Origin: Akkermansia muciniphila
Lineage (GTDB): Bacteria > Verrucomicrobiota > Kiritimatiellia > RFP12 > JAAYNR01
DNA: 64,000 bases
Assembly: GCA_945870025.1 (NCBI GenBank)
Contig: CAMBQN010000001.1
Coordinates: 1-64,000 of the forward strand
Direction of reading: 5' to 3'
In this document: positions 50,709 to 59,955 of the stretch, in pieces
Layout: each line of letters begins with the position of its first letter
How positions within the stretch are numbered: the stretch's first letter is position 1
Position numbers and translations under genes: made by a program
The notes under the pieces: generated by a model
What the model was told of the DNA's origin: nothing
Database searches by the model: none
The model's input: the letters and a program-made list of their open reading frames with translations, nothing else

Positions 50709-50906
50709 AACCGTTGCCTCTTGTCTCGAGCGACTCCGGACGTTGCTGTTACGGGTCAAGTGTATGCGGAAGGAGGAGCGGAGTCAATTCGGGAGTAATA
50801 CCGTTGACATCCTGCGTGTTCGCACAGTACTATTTGCGCAAACCGGTTTTTGCTGAAGCATTCCGGTACGAGTCTCATCCCTCATAGGCAATCCGCATTG
50901 GCCATT

Positions 50907-51821
50907 ATGGAAAAACACGTAGAACGCAAAGACCGTTTTGATCTGGCCGACCGGGTGATTTATCTGGGCGTGGCTCTCAACGTGATCCTGCTGTTTGCCA
51001 AATTCGGTGCCGGCATCTGGGGACGTTCCGCCGCCTTGCGGGCTGACGGGATTGAAAGCGGCTGTGACCTGCTGATTTCAGTGGCCTTGTTGTGGGCGAT
51101 GCGGATGAGCCGCAAACCGTACGATCCGGAACATCCCTACGGGCACGGCAAGATCGAGAGTCTGGCGGCGCTGCTGGTCGGCATCGGCATTCTGGCCACC
51201 GGACTGTGGCTCGCCGTTGATTCCGCCCATGTGATCATTTTCCACAAGGTCGAAACTGTCCACTGGATGGCGCCGGTCGTTGCTCTGTTGACGGTCCTCA
51301 GCAAAGAAGTTGCCGCCCGTTACACACGGAGCCGCGCCAAGCGGCTGGGCAGCCCCACGCTGGATGCGCTGGCTGCGGATCACCGGAAGGACGCCCTCTC
51401 CTCGGTGGCGACCGCGATCGGCGCGGGTGCGGCGGCGTGCGGGTGGTTCTATTTCGATCCGGCGATGGCGGCGGTGACTGCGTTGTTCATCATTCGCATG
51501 GGCGCCCAAACGTTCAAGCGGGCGTTTGACGATCTGGTTGATGCGGCGCTGCCGGGAGCCTCGCTCGAAGCGATCAAGCAGGACGCGGCCGCAGTCGCTG
51601 GGGTGGAGCATGTTCACGAGATCCGTGGCCGCCGTTCCGGGCAGTTCCTCATCATCGATCTCAAACTTGAAATTGACCCTCTGGTGACGGTGCTGGCCTC
51701 GCACGCCATAGCTGATCGTGTGAAGCAGCAAGTTTTCGGCAACCACCCGGAGGTGGGCGACGTGATGATCCACGTCAACCCTCACGACGACGGCGCACAT
51801 CGCGATCTGATCCGGCTGTAA
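50907..51821 (+). CDS. Cation diffusion facilitator transporter
   Basis: A 304-residue membrane transporter for divalent metals such as zinc, iron or manganese. The six spans include the family's site-A area ADGIESGCDLLISVALLWAMRMS followed by the HPYGHGKIESLAALLVG motif, and ALAADHRKDALSSVATAIGAG as the second metal-site helix. A cytosolic domain at the end (ASLEAIKQDAAAVAGVEHVHEIRGRRSGQFLIIDLKLEIDP) is of the CDF dimerisation type. The stop is 5 bases from the stop of the convergent polyketide gene. Confidence 0.92.
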   Translation: MEKHVERKDRFDLADRVIYLGVALNVILLFAKFGAGIWGRSAALRADGIESGCDLLISVALLWAMRMSRKPYDPEHPYGHGKIESLAALLVGIGILATGLWLAVDSAHVIIFHKVETVHWMAPVVALLTVLSKEVAARYTRSRAKRLGSPTLDALAADHRKDALSSVATAIGAGAAACGWFYFDPAMAAVTALFIIRMGAQTFKRAFDDLVDAALPGASLEAIKQDAAAVAGVEHVHEIRGRRSGQFLIIDLKLEIDPLVTVLASHAIADRVKQQVFGNHPEVGDVMIHVNPHDDGAHRDLIRL

Positions 51822-51826
51822 GCGGA

Positions 51827-54800
51827 TCAGACAGCGCCGCCCGAAATACCGAGGGGGAGGACGCAGGAGGCGAAAACGTGCTCCTGGAACAGCGTGGTCT
51901 TGACCGGAATGGAGTGCCCGCGGAGTTGGCGGAAAGCATCGAGCCACTGTCCGGTGACCGCCAGGCTCAGGGTTCCGGTGGCGACATCCATCTCGCGGAC
52001 GCGCAAATCGCTCGGGCTGTAGCGGATGCCCGTGCCCAGGGCCTTGGAGAGCGCCTCCTTGGCACACCAGAAACGGAGGATGGCGACGGGGCCTTCGCCA
52101 GAGCGCGCGGCCAGCTCGTGTTCCTCGGGGGTGAAGACCCCGCGGGTGAGATCCTCGCTCAGTTCGCGGCCAATCCGCTCGACGTCGATGCCGATCCGGG
52201 CATTGGCGACGATGGCGGCGGCGATGAGGCCGGGCGTGTGGGCGATCGACAAGTCGATGAAGAGGGGCGTCTTGTCCTGCCACGTGCCGTGCGGATGCGG
52301 CTTGCCGGAGTCGTCGGCCCAGATGGGGATGTCGGCGGAGGTCCACAGTTGCTGATGGCAATCGAGCAGGTAGCGCCGGACGCAGTCTTTGGCCACGCCC
52401 CGGCCGAGCAGCCATTCGACGCGGCGTCCCGGCGCGCCCATCATCGAGAACCATTCCTCGCGTTCGGCGGAATTGAGGATCGTGAAGGCCAGCGTCTGCA
52501 GCCAGATTTCCTGGTTCATCTCGAAGAGAGACAGTGGGATGCCGGCCACGATGCCTCCGACCACCGGTGCGGCCACGTTGCCAAACAACGACTTGGGTAA
52601 TGCCTGAGAGAGATAACTGTCACGGGGCCGCATGATCAGCCGGTGCAGGGGTTGCGTCACCCGGCACTGGAGTTCCTCCCAACCGGTGATATCGACCAGC
52701 AGCCGGCCGCGGCCGTCGGTGACCTGGATGTTCGCGATGTGCGACTTCGGCGTGGTGGCCTTGATCCGCAGGTAGCAGCGAAGGGGGGTTCCCTCCGCAA
52801 ACGAAGCGGTCAGAAAACGGATGTTGCGGATGTGGAACGGCATGGAGATCGAGCCGTTGAAGGGATCGGCCGCATGCCACAGCATCACCCCCGAGCCAAT
52901 GCCTTCCAGAATCTGTGGCCAGCAGGTGAACAGAGGGACGGGTGTGTGGCGAACCAGGCCTGTGCGTGGCAGGACCTCCAGCTCATAGTCCAGGCCGTCC
53001 GAGCCGCGCTGTGTCACGCGACGCACCGATTGCAACAGCGGCCCCTGAATCAGGCGGTCTGGATAGATGTCGCTCCCGGTCCAGTCGGCCGGTTGCGGAT
53101 CCTGCAGCGGAGGCGGCGGGATCCGTTCGTCACGGGCGGAGGAATTCGTGAACAGGAATGTCGCCTCGGCGAAGTGCGTGGTGAATTGCAAGGCTTCGTC
53201 CGGATCGAACAGGCGCGCTCGAACGGCGATCGTTCGTTTGTCGTTCCACTCGACGACCTCCGCCTTGATGTTCAGCCGTTTGGCATTACGAACGAATCCG
53301 ACCCACCGTTGCGCGCGGATGTTGAGCGCCTGGGCGAGCCGTTTGCGCGGTACCAGTCGTCGCGCCGCTTCGGCCATTAGCTCCAGGCCGGTTGTGATGG
53401 AGAGAACGGTGAGGCCGTGCAGGCGGGTCTCCGAAGGCGCCGAGCGGTCGGTGCCAAGCGAACAGTCGCGAATGAACGGATAGTCGTCGGGCGAAAGAGT
53501 CTTGAGTAGATCGATCGAGACGCCCCGCTTTTCGGAGACGACCTCGGCCGACACGAGCATCGGACATTCGGCGCCGAAGTCGCTGCGTCTGAGCTTCATC
53601 GGAAAGGCAAAGGAGTGCGTCCGCGCAACCGGGCGTTCGCCGATGGTAAACGGGAGGTTGAACGGACGGATATCCGGAATTGTTGAGGACAGGCGCACGG
53701 CCGTTTCGGTGCGCGGCGGCACAGCATCGGGCCGGTCAAACGCGAGGAGACGCGAGCCGCGGTTGCGGTGGAGCTCCGTTGCGTTGCAGCCCACGCCGTG
53801 CGCCGCCAGTTGAGCCAGGACATGGTGGAACTGAAGCACGTCGGAACGATGGATGCGGTTGGCCGCCAGGGCCAGATGGGGCCGGTCGCCAAGCTGCTCC
53901 GCAATTTGGGGCGCAAGCAGGCCGCGGGCGCCGGCCTCGATGAAAATGCGGATGCCGTCGGCATACATCGACTCGATGGTCTGATCAAACAAGACGGTTT
54001 GCGTCCATTGTCCGAGGCATGCGGCGACCACGCCTGACGCGCGGCCGGGCACGGCGGCGGTGCTGGCGCAGGAGTAGAGCGGAAGGGATGGCGGCTGGGT
54101 GATCCAGGTCGACAGGTGCTGCTCGATCGGCGGCAGGCCGTGCGCGAACCACGGGGTGTGGCCCGGCATGCGGATTTGCATGACCGTGTGGCGGATGCGG
54201 TCGCGGTCGAGCGCGGCGCGGATATCGGGGGCAATGTCGGGCGCGAGCGCCAGAAGCGTGAACGAGGGGCCGTTCTGCATCGCGGTGGCGATGCGTCCGG
54301 GGTGGCGGGCGACCCAGTCCGCAATCCGCTCCCGGCTGCAGGCACTCTCCACGGCGAGGATCACGGCTTCGGGGATACGGGCATGATTGTCGAGTTGTGA
54401 AAGCAGGGAGATGCCGTCACGCAACATGGCGATGCGGCGTGTGCGGGAGAGATCGCCATAGCAGCCGGCGGCCTCGAGTGCGGCGAACTCGCCAATGCTG
54501 TGACCGACCACGGCGTCGGGCCGGATGTCGAACCGGTTCAAGAGGCGGGCCAGTGCGATGTTGGCGGTGTACGCGGCGAGCATGGCGCCGGTGAGGGTGA
54601 AGAGCGGGTTGTCGGGTGCGCCGCGGGAGGCGGGCGAGGCGGGAAAAACCCATTCGCTCATCGGCAGCATGTCGGGAAAGCCGGCGCAGGCGTCGTCGGT
54701 CTCGTCAAACGCGGCGCGGCAGCACGGAAAGGCGATGCAGAGGTTGCTCAACATCTGCGGATAGGGCGACAGCTCACCGGGGAAGACGAAGGCGATGCGG

Positions 54801-55126
54801 CCGCCCTGCTGTCCGAGTCGTTCGCGGGTGTAGTAGACGCCCGATTTGTCGCGAATGCGCGACACGCCCTCGCGCAGCTTGCGTTCGGCGGCGCGCAGCT
54901 TGTCACGCAAATCCGCGACGGACGTGGCGACGACCGCCAGAACGGCCGGGAGCTGGCGCGCCGCCTGAGAGGTGGTGAAAGCCACATCGGGGAGCGCGAC
55001 GGCGGGCGCGTGGTCGAGAAAGGTCAGCACTTGGACGACAGCGCCGTGCAGCGCCTCGTCGGTCGGCGCGCCGATCAGGCACAGCTCCGAGTCCCAAACC
55101 GCATGAATCGGGCGTTTCGGGGTCAT
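51827..55126 (-). CDS. Multidomain acyltransferase-dehydratase-phosphopantetheinyl transferase
   Basis: A 1099-residue protein of polyketide/PUFA-synthase type. Residues ~110-430 are an acyltransferase (FVFPGELSPYPQM, nucleophile Ser210 in VVGHSIGEFAAL, later PGHTPWF). Residues ~530-880 have the double hot-dog layout of a dehydratase, but usual catalytic positions look changed: YPFIRDCSLG where D-H is common, and RLIQGPLLQ where FHGP is common. The end (~960-1090) is a Sfp-type 4'-phosphopantetheinyl transferase with GIDVE (979) and WCAKEALSKALG (~1022). No acyl-carrier domain is seen. It overlaps the ketosynthase gene by four bases (ATGA), so the two work together; a carrier must come from elsewhere. 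Confidence 0.82.
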   Translation of the reverse strand: MTPKRPIHAVWDSELCLIGAPTDEALHGAVVQVLTFLDHAPAVALPDVAFTTSQAARQLPAVLAVVATSVADLRDKLRAAERKLREGVSRIRDKSGVYYTRERLGQQGGRIAFVFPGELSPYPQMLSNLCIAFPCCRAAFDETDDACAGFPDMLPMSEWVFPASPASRGAPDNPLFTLTGAMLAAYTANIALARLLNRFDIRPDAVVGHSIGEFAALEAAGCYGDLSRTRRIAMLRDGISLLSQLDNHARIPEAVILAVESACSRERIADWVARHPGRIATAMQNGPSFTLLALAPDIAPDIRAALDRDRIRHTVMQIRMPGHTPWFAHGLPPIEQHLSTWITQPPSLPLYSCASTAAVPGRASGVVAACLGQWTQTVLFDQTIESMYADGIRIFIEAGARGLLAPQIAEQLGDRPHLALAANRIHRSDVLQFHHVLAQLAAHGVGCNATELHRNRGSRLLAFDRPDAVPPRTETAVRLSSTIPDIRPFNLPFTIGERPVARTHSFAFPMKLRRSDFGAECPMLVSAEVVSEKRGVSIDLLKTLSPDDYPFIRDCSLGTDRSAPSETRLHGLTVLSITTGLELMAEAARRLVPRKRLAQALNIRAQRWVGFVRNAKRLNIKAEVVEWNDKRTIAVRARLFDPDEALQFTTHFAEATFLFTNSSARDERIPPPPLQDPQPADWTGSDIYPDRLIQGPLLQSVRRVTQRGSDGLDYELEVLPRTGLVRHTPVPLFTCWPQILEGIGSGVMLWHAADPFNGSISMPFHIRNIRFLTASFAEGTPLRCYLRIKATTPKSHIANIQVTDGRGRLLVDITGWEELQCRVTQPLHRLIMRPRDSYLSQALPKSLFGNVAAPVVGGIVAGIPLSLFEMNQEIWLQTLAFTILNSAEREEWFSMMGAPGRRVEWLLGRGVAKDCVRRYLLDCHQQLWTSADIPIWADDSGKPHPHGTWQDKTPLFIDLSIAHTPGLIAAAIVANARIGIDVERIGRELSEDLTRGVFTPEEHELAARSGEGPVAILRFWCAKEALSKALGTGIRYSPSDLRVREMDVATGTLSLAVTGQWLDAFRQLRGHSIPVKTTLFQEHVFASCVLPLGISGGAV

Positions 55127-56541
55127 GGCGCCTCCGGATGTTCTTCGAGGAGGCAGTGGGCGGCGAGATTCTCTCCATCCCAGGCGCTGACGCCGGCCCG
55201 GCGGGGCGAGAGGGTGCGGCTGTGAATCCACGGGCGGGGTTCGGCCGGAAGGTAGAACGGGGCGTCGGGCTGCGCGAGTCTGGGATGCGGGTGTTCGACG
55301 GTGATGGTGGGCGGGATGACCCGGCGCGCGAGCGCCCAGGCCGACTTGCAGACACCGGCGAGGCCGGAGGCGGCCAACGTATGCCCGATCGAGGCCTTGA
55401 CCGTACCGAGCGCAAGCACGCGGCGAAATGCCTTTCGTCCGCCAAAAACGGATGTTATCGCCTCCAGCTCGGCTGCGTCCTCCGCAGCGATGCCCGAACC
55501 GTGCGTTTCGACATAGGTGCAGGTGTCGGGTGAAACGTCGGCCTCACGAAACGCCTCGCGAATCGCCCGCTCGATAACGGTGGCGGCTTTGCACGTCGCC
55601 GGGGGAGAGCCCCCGCCCGAGGCGATGGAGACGCTTTTGATCAGCGCATAGATTCGTTCACCGTTGCGCTCGGCGTCGGCGCGCCGGCGCAGCACGAGCA
55701 CGCCGCCACCCTCCCCGGGGAGCGTGCCCGCCGCATCACGGCTGAAGGGATGCGGCGTTCCGATGGGGGTGAGCGGATAGAGGGTCGCAATGCCGAAAAG
55801 CGCAGCGAGCGAGATCGGACCCTGAAGGGCGGCCGCCAGCGCGAGATCGCTGCGGTGCGTGCGCAGGTCGTCCGCCGCCGCCCGGATCGCAGCCAGGGCC
55901 GAGACACATCCCGCATTGACGACGGTGGCGGAACCGGAGAACCCGAAGCGGCTGGCGGTGTGCGCCGCAAGCGTATGCGGGAACGCCTGCCGAATGACCG
56001 GCTCACCGATCGGCGGCAAAGCCTGCTTGAACTGCGAGTGAAGAGCCAAGCGGTCGTTTTCGGAGGCGTCGGGGAAGAAGCGGTGCAACAGGGAGGTGAT
56101 CTGGTCAACGACGAACGTCTGCATCAACCAGACGGTCGAGGCGGGCGTGAAGGGCGGCGCATAGCCCACGGCTAGGGCGACGCGACCCGCCGGTGCGTTG
56201 GGCACCGTGAAGCCGGCATCGCGCAGCGCCTCGGTCACCAGTTGCGCCAGAAACAAGGCGTCGGGATTATCGCTGCCGATATCGCCCGCCGCAAGGACCG
56301 GCAGATCGGGATCCACGGCGTACAAACCCTTCAGGTATCCGCCGCGGCTCGTCGGCAACCGGTCGAAACGAGACGAAGACGGATCGACCCGTCGCGTCGC
56401 GGCCGGATCGGGATGGTCCGAAAAATCGGCGCGGCAATCCAAGGTCTGATCCCACAGCGCAGCCGGGCCAGAGACACCGGCGAAACGGCATCCCATACCT
56501 ACAATCGCAATATCCTCGGCATCTGCGCGGGGTGTGGCCAT
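55123..56541 (-). CDS. Beta-ketoacyl synthase, stand-alone
   Basis: A 472-residue ketosynthase that would extend an acyl chain by Claisen condensation. The start EDIAIVGMGCRFAG is of modular PKS/PUFA type. The active set is intact: Cys212 in VVNAGCVSALAAI (unusual flanks; DTACSSSL is common), His346 in ETHGSG, Lys381 and His386 in VKASIGHTLAASG. It is upstream of and coupled to the AT-DH-PPTase gene. Between it and the SDR gene is a family A repeat. The ribosome site is weak. Product unknown; possible uses include unusual lipids or glycolipid chains. Confidence 0.88.
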   Translation of the reverse strand: MATPRADAEDIAIVGMGCRFAGVSGPAALWDQTLDCRADFSDHPDPAATRRVDPSSSRFDRLPTSRGGYLKGLYAVDPDLPVLAAGDIGSDNPDALFLAQLVTEALRDAGFTVPNAPAGRVALAVGYAPPFTPASTVWLMQTFVVDQITSLLHRFFPDASENDRLALHSQFKQALPPIGEPVIRQAFPHTLAAHTASRFGFSGSATVVNAGCVSALAAIRAAADDLRTHRSDLALAAALQGPISLAALFGIATLYPLTPIGTPHPFSRDAAGTLPGEGGGVLVLRRRADAERNGERIYALIKSVSIASGGGSPPATCKAATVIERAIREAFREADVSPDTCTYVETHGSGIAAEDAAELEAITSVFGGRKAFRRVLALGTVKASIGHTLAASGLAGVCKSAWALARRVIPPTITVEHPHPRLAQPDAPFYLPAEPRPWIHSRTLSPRRAGVSAWDGENLAAHCLLEEHPEAP

Positions 56542-56581
56542 GAGAAGAGAGTATCCCTACAGCGGCGGATGGGCAAGGATA

Positions 56582-56750
56582 AACCTAAAAAAGGGCAGAA
56601 GACTGTGAGGCTGTAAGGCTGTAAGGATTGGATGGCAATCGGTTATGCAAATGCGGTCGATTCACCATTGGGTGCGTGCGAATCTAACCGTAACCTGTTC
56701 ATTTTCAACCCTTACAGCCTCACAGCCTTACAGCCTCACAGTCTTACAGC
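56582..56750 (-). repeat. Dispersed hairpin repeat, family A, copy 2
   Basis: Inverted relative to 171-312. Both arms are clear here: CTGTGAGG/CTGTAAGG octamers near 56603-56625 and CCTTACAG/CCTCACAG octamers at about 56710-56750. The SDR gene on the minus strand ends inside it, its stop TAA (56744-56746) coming from the CTGTAAGA unit. Confidence 0.88.
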
Positions 56751-57517
56751 CGCTGAGTGGTCATGCCGCCGTCGACGAGGATGACCTGACCGGTGGAGTA
56801 GGGGAGGTCGCCACGGGCGAGGGAGGTGACGGCGCGGGCGATGTCGTCGGGCGTGCCCCAGCGACGGAGGGGAATGCCGCCGTTGGCGATGATGGCGTCG
56901 TACTTGGCCTTGACGCCAGCGGTCATGTCGGTGGCGATCACGCCAGGGCGGATCTCGTAGACCTGCAAACCGTACTCGGCCAGCCGCATGGCCCAGAGCT
57001 GCGTCGCCATGGAAATTCCGGCCTTGGAGATGCAGTATTCGCCGCGGTTGACGGAGACGACGGTGGCGGAAATGGATGAGATATTGATGACGCAGCCCGC
57101 AAAAGCCGGATCGGCCTGCTTCTGCTCGATCATCCAGTTCGCCGCAATCTGGGTCATGAAATAGGAGCCCTTGAGATTGATCGACATCACAAAGTCGAAC
57201 GACGCCTCGGTCGCCTGCAGGATGTCGTTGCGCTCCTTCGGCGCGACACCGGCGTTGTTCACCAGCACGTTGAGACGGCCGAATGTCTGGCGAATCCGAG
57301 CGATGAGCGCGGCGCGCTGTGGGCCGTCGGAAATGTCGCAGATCGCGTAGAGGACGTTTGCGCCGCGTGCGCGGAGGGCGTCGAGCGCCTCGGCGCAGTC
57401 GGTTTCGGGACGGACGTCGCCGATGGCGATGTCAAAGCCCGCGTCGGCCAGGCGAAGGGCGCAGCCGTAGCCGATGCCGCGCGAGCCGCCGGTGATAAGT
57501 GCAACAGGTTTGTTCAT
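56744..57517 (-). CDS. Short-chain dehydrogenase/reductase
   Basis: A 257-residue NAD(P)-dependent oxidoreductase. It has TGGSRGIGYG at the start (cofactor loop), NNAGVAP, catalytic Ser in INISSIS and the Tyr-x3-Lys pair in YCISK, and the C-terminal G-VILVDGGM of FabG-like members. Downstream of a Gfo/Idh oxidoreductase and cupin, it most likely oxidises a sugar or sugar acid; because the ketosynthase follows on the same strand, a ketoacyl reductase for that system is an alternative. Its last codons and stop lie at the edge of a family A repeat. Confidence 0.9.
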   Translation of the reverse strand: MNKPVALITGGSRGIGYGCALRLADAGFDIAIGDVRPETDCAEALDALRARGANVLYAICDISDGPQRAALIARIRQTFGRLNVLVNNAGVAPKERNDILQATEASFDFVMSINLKGSYFMTQIAANWMIEQKQADPAFAGCVINISSISATVVSVNRGEYCISKAGISMATQLWAMRLAEYGLQVYEIRPGVIATDMTAGVKAKYDAIIANGGIPLRRWGTPDDIARAVTSLARGDLPYSTGQVILVDGGMTTQRL

Positions 57518-57530
57518 GGTTGGCTCCTAA

Positions 57531-58691
57531 TTAGGCTTTCAGCACCGGGAGAGAAACCCAGGCCCGTTTGCGGGAGGATTCGAGACCCTTCTCGGCGAGC
57601 TGCACGCCTTTGGCTCCCTCGAGTAGGGACCAGCGGAACGGCTCGTCGAGCGCGACATGACGGAGGAACAGCTCCCACTGCACCTTGAAGGCGTTTTCAA
57701 AGCTCATCTGATCCGGCATCTTCTGCCAGTTGTCAAAGAAGTTGATCGGCTGCGGGATGTCGGGGTTCCACACCGGCCGCGGCGTGGCGCCGTAGGGCTG
57801 GATGAAGACGTCGCGCAGGGTCACGACGGCGGAACCCTGGGTGCCGTCGACCTGGACGGTCAGCAGGTCGTCGCGCCGGACACGGGTGCACCAAGATGAG
57901 TTGAAGTGGACGATCACGCCGTTCTCCAGCTCGAAGGTCGAGTAGGCGGCGTCATCGGCGGTGCAGGCATATTTCTTGCCGTCTTCATCGACACGCTTTT
58001 TGATGTGCGTGGCCGCGAGGCAGGAGACGGCCTTGACCGGGCCGAACAGGTTGTCAATCACATAGCGCCAATGACAGAGCATGTCGATGACCATGCCGCC
58101 GCCATCCTGCTTGCGGTAGTTCCAGCTCGGACGCTGGCCCGGGACGGTGTCGCCCTCGAAAACCCAGTAGCCAAACTCGCCCTTAACCGAGAGGATCTCG
58201 CCAAAAAATCCGCGCTCCATGAGGGTCTTGAGTTTGAGAAATCCGGGGAGCCACAGTTTGTCCTGGACCACCCCGTTTTTCACCCCCGCTTTTTTGGCGA
58301 GGGTGTACAGCGCGTAGGCATCGCGGGTGTTGGTCGCGGTCGGCTTCTCGCAATAGATGTGCTTGCCTGCGGCGATCGCCTGCTTGACGGCGGGGATGCG
58401 CAGATTGGTGCCCTGGGCGTCGAAATAGACGGGATAGGCGGGGTCCTTCAGGATGCCCGCAAGATCGGTGGTCCACTTCGTCACGCCCGACTGCTCGGCG
58501 AGCTTCTGCAGCTTGAGCGGGTTACGGCCGACCAGAATCGGATCGGGAACAATGAACTCGGTGGGGGAGACCCGAACACCGCCCTGCTTGATGATCGGAA
58601 GGATCGAGCGGAGGAGGTGCTGGTGGGTGCCCATGCGCCCCGTGACGCCGTTCATGATGATGCCGATCGTGTGGATCTTGATGTCGCCCAT
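57531..58691 (-). CDS. Gfo/Idh/MocA-family oxidoreductase
   Basis: A 386-residue NAD(P)-dependent sugar oxidoreductase. An N-terminal Rossmann part (KIHTIGIIMNGVTGRMGTHQHL, then AGKHIYCEKPTATNTRDAY with the EKP motif) is followed by the alpha/beta substrate domain (LKTLMERGFFGEILSVKGEFGYWV, GGGMVIDMLCHWRYVID). The chosen start MGDIKIHTIG has AAAGG upstream. It is 13 bases from the SDR gene and 56 from the cupin gene, so the three form an operon, probably for uptake and oxidation of an uncommon sugar. Substrate not readable. Confidence 0.9.
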   Translation of the reverse strand: MGDIKIHTIGIIMNGVTGRMGTHQHLLRSILPIIKQGGVRVSPTEFIVPDPILVGRNPLKLQKLAEQSGVTKWTTDLAGILKDPAYPVYFDAQGTNLRIPAVKQAIAAGKHIYCEKPTATNTRDAYALYTLAKKAGVKNGVVQDKLWLPGFLKLKTLMERGFFGEILSVKGEFGYWVFEGDTVPGQRPSWNYRKQDGGGMVIDMLCHWRYVIDNLFGPVKAVSCLAATHIKKRVDEDGKKYACTADDAAYSTFELENGVIVHFNSSWCTRVRRDDLLTVQVDGTQGSAVVTLRDVFIQPYGATPRPVWNPDIPQPINFFDNWQKMPDQMSFENAFKVQWELFLRHVALDEPFRWSLLEGAKGVQLAEKGLESSRKRAWVSLPVLKA

Positions 58692-58747
58692 GTGAAACCT
58701 TTCGTGGGGGGGTTGAGCGTGGCGCATTCGCCACCGCGCGGTTGGTG

Positions 58748-59197
58748 TTAGAGGATGTGTGTGTCGGTACACTGCGGCCAAGCGCCTGCGGGCAGGGGCG
58801 GCGCGTCGACCCCGGCCTTGGGAAGAGTGCCTGCGAGTTCCTGCCGCCAGTGCGCGACATCCCCTGCAGGACCGTAGATGTAGATGAAGCGGGCGCTGGA
58901 CGTGCCGACGTTAGTGATCTGATGAAAGACGCCGGGGGGGATGTAGACCGCCTGCCCCTGAGAGAGGATCTGGCGTTCGGCGCCGAGGCAGACCTCGACC
59001 GTCCCCTCCAGGACGAAATAAACCTCTTCCTGCTCCTGGTTGTGCCAGGGGGTCTGCCCGCCATCCGGGTCCAGCGTAATGTAGCCGGCGGAAAAATTAG
59101 CAGCCTGAATCGGCGACGCGCCGCCAACCAGGTTTTGGGTCCGGCGGCGGGCGGGATAACGGCGCCCCTGAATGATGGCGAGGTCGGCAAGTGTCAT
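58748..59197 (-). CDS. Cupin-domain protein
   Basis: A 149-residue single cupin. Metal-site motifs are seen as G-TPWHNQEQEEVYFVLEGTVEV (His and Glu residues) and PPGVFHQITN (His). It is the first gene of the Gfo/Idh-SDR operon and likely an isomerase or sugar-acid binding enzyme for the same pathway. The gap to eda (59198-59314) is a divergent promoter region. Confidence 0.85.
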   Translation of the reverse strand: MTLADLAIIQGRRYPARRRTQNLVGGASPIQAANFSAGYITLDPDGGQTPWHNQEQEEVYFVLEGTVEVCLGAERQILSQGQAVYIPPGVFHQITNVGTSSARFIYIYGPAGDVAHWRQELAGTLPKAGVDAPPLPAGAWPQCTDTHIL

Positions 59198-59314
59198 AAA
59201 ATAAAAAAGTTAGTGTGGACAACCCAGAGGCATTCGGATTACGCTTAAAGCCCCAAAAGAACAGATATCAAGGTTACACCAGACGCGGGCAGGCGTCAAC
59301 AGCAAGAGGAGCCT

Positions 59315-59941
59315 ATGGAACAGATATTTGCAAAACGAATCGTGCCGGTCGTGGTGTTGGATCAGGCGGAGCAGGCCGAGCCTTTGGCCGAGGCGCTGTT
59401 GCGGGGCGGGTTGGCGGTGATGGAGGTCACGTTCCGCACGCCAGCGGCGGCGGCGGCGATCAAGCGGATCGCGACACGCTATCCGGAGGTTCGCCTCGGC
59501 GCGGGGACGCTGCTCACGGCCGAGCAGATCGAGCGGGCGGTCGAGGCCGGCGCGACCTTCGGGCTGGCGCCGGGTTTCAACGCGGCCAACGTCAGACGGG
59601 CGCAGGAGCTGGGGATGCTCTTCATGCCGGGCGTGATGACCCCTTCGGAGATCGAAGCCGCCCTGGCTCTGGGGCTGAAGACGCTCAAGTTCTTTCCGGC
59701 CGAGGCAGCGGGCGGCGCAGCGATGCTCAAGGCGCTGGCCGGACCGTACGCCCACACCGGCGTGAAATTCGTTCCGACCGGCGGAATCCACGCGAAGAAC
59801 ATGGGGGCGTATCTGGCGCTGCCCACGGTTGCAGCCATCGGCGGCTCATGGATGGTCGAGAAGGCGCTGATCAACGAAGGCCGCTGGTCCGAGATCGAGC
59901 GGCTCACGCGCGAAGCCGTCGCGGCGGCGGCCGGTTCCTGA
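59315..59941 (+). CDS. eda: KDPG/KHG aldolase
   Basis: A 208-residue class I aldolase splitting 2-keto-3-deoxy-6-phosphogluconate (Entner-Doudoroff pathway) or 4-hydroxy-2-oxoglutarate. It shows IVPVVVLDQAEQAEPLAEALLRGG, Glu in MEVTFRT, GAGTLL, FGLAPGFN and the Schiff-base Lys in LKFFPAEAAGG, then KFVPTGGIHAKN. GAGGAG lies upstream of the start. It is divergent from the cupin/Gfo/Idh/SDR operon, which fits a shared sugar-acid route. Confidence 0.95.
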   Translation: MEQIFAKRIVPVVVLDQAEQAEPLAEALLRGGLAVMEVTFRTPAAAAAIKRIATRYPEVRLGAGTLLTAEQIERAVEAGATFGLAPGFNAANVRRAQELGMLFMPGVMTPSEIEAALALGLKTLKFFPAEAAGGAAMLKALAGPYAHTGVKFVPTGGIHAKNMGAYLALPTVAAIGGSWMVEKALINEGRWSEIERLTREAVAAAAGS

Positions 59942-59955
59942 GACGGGAGGCGCGC

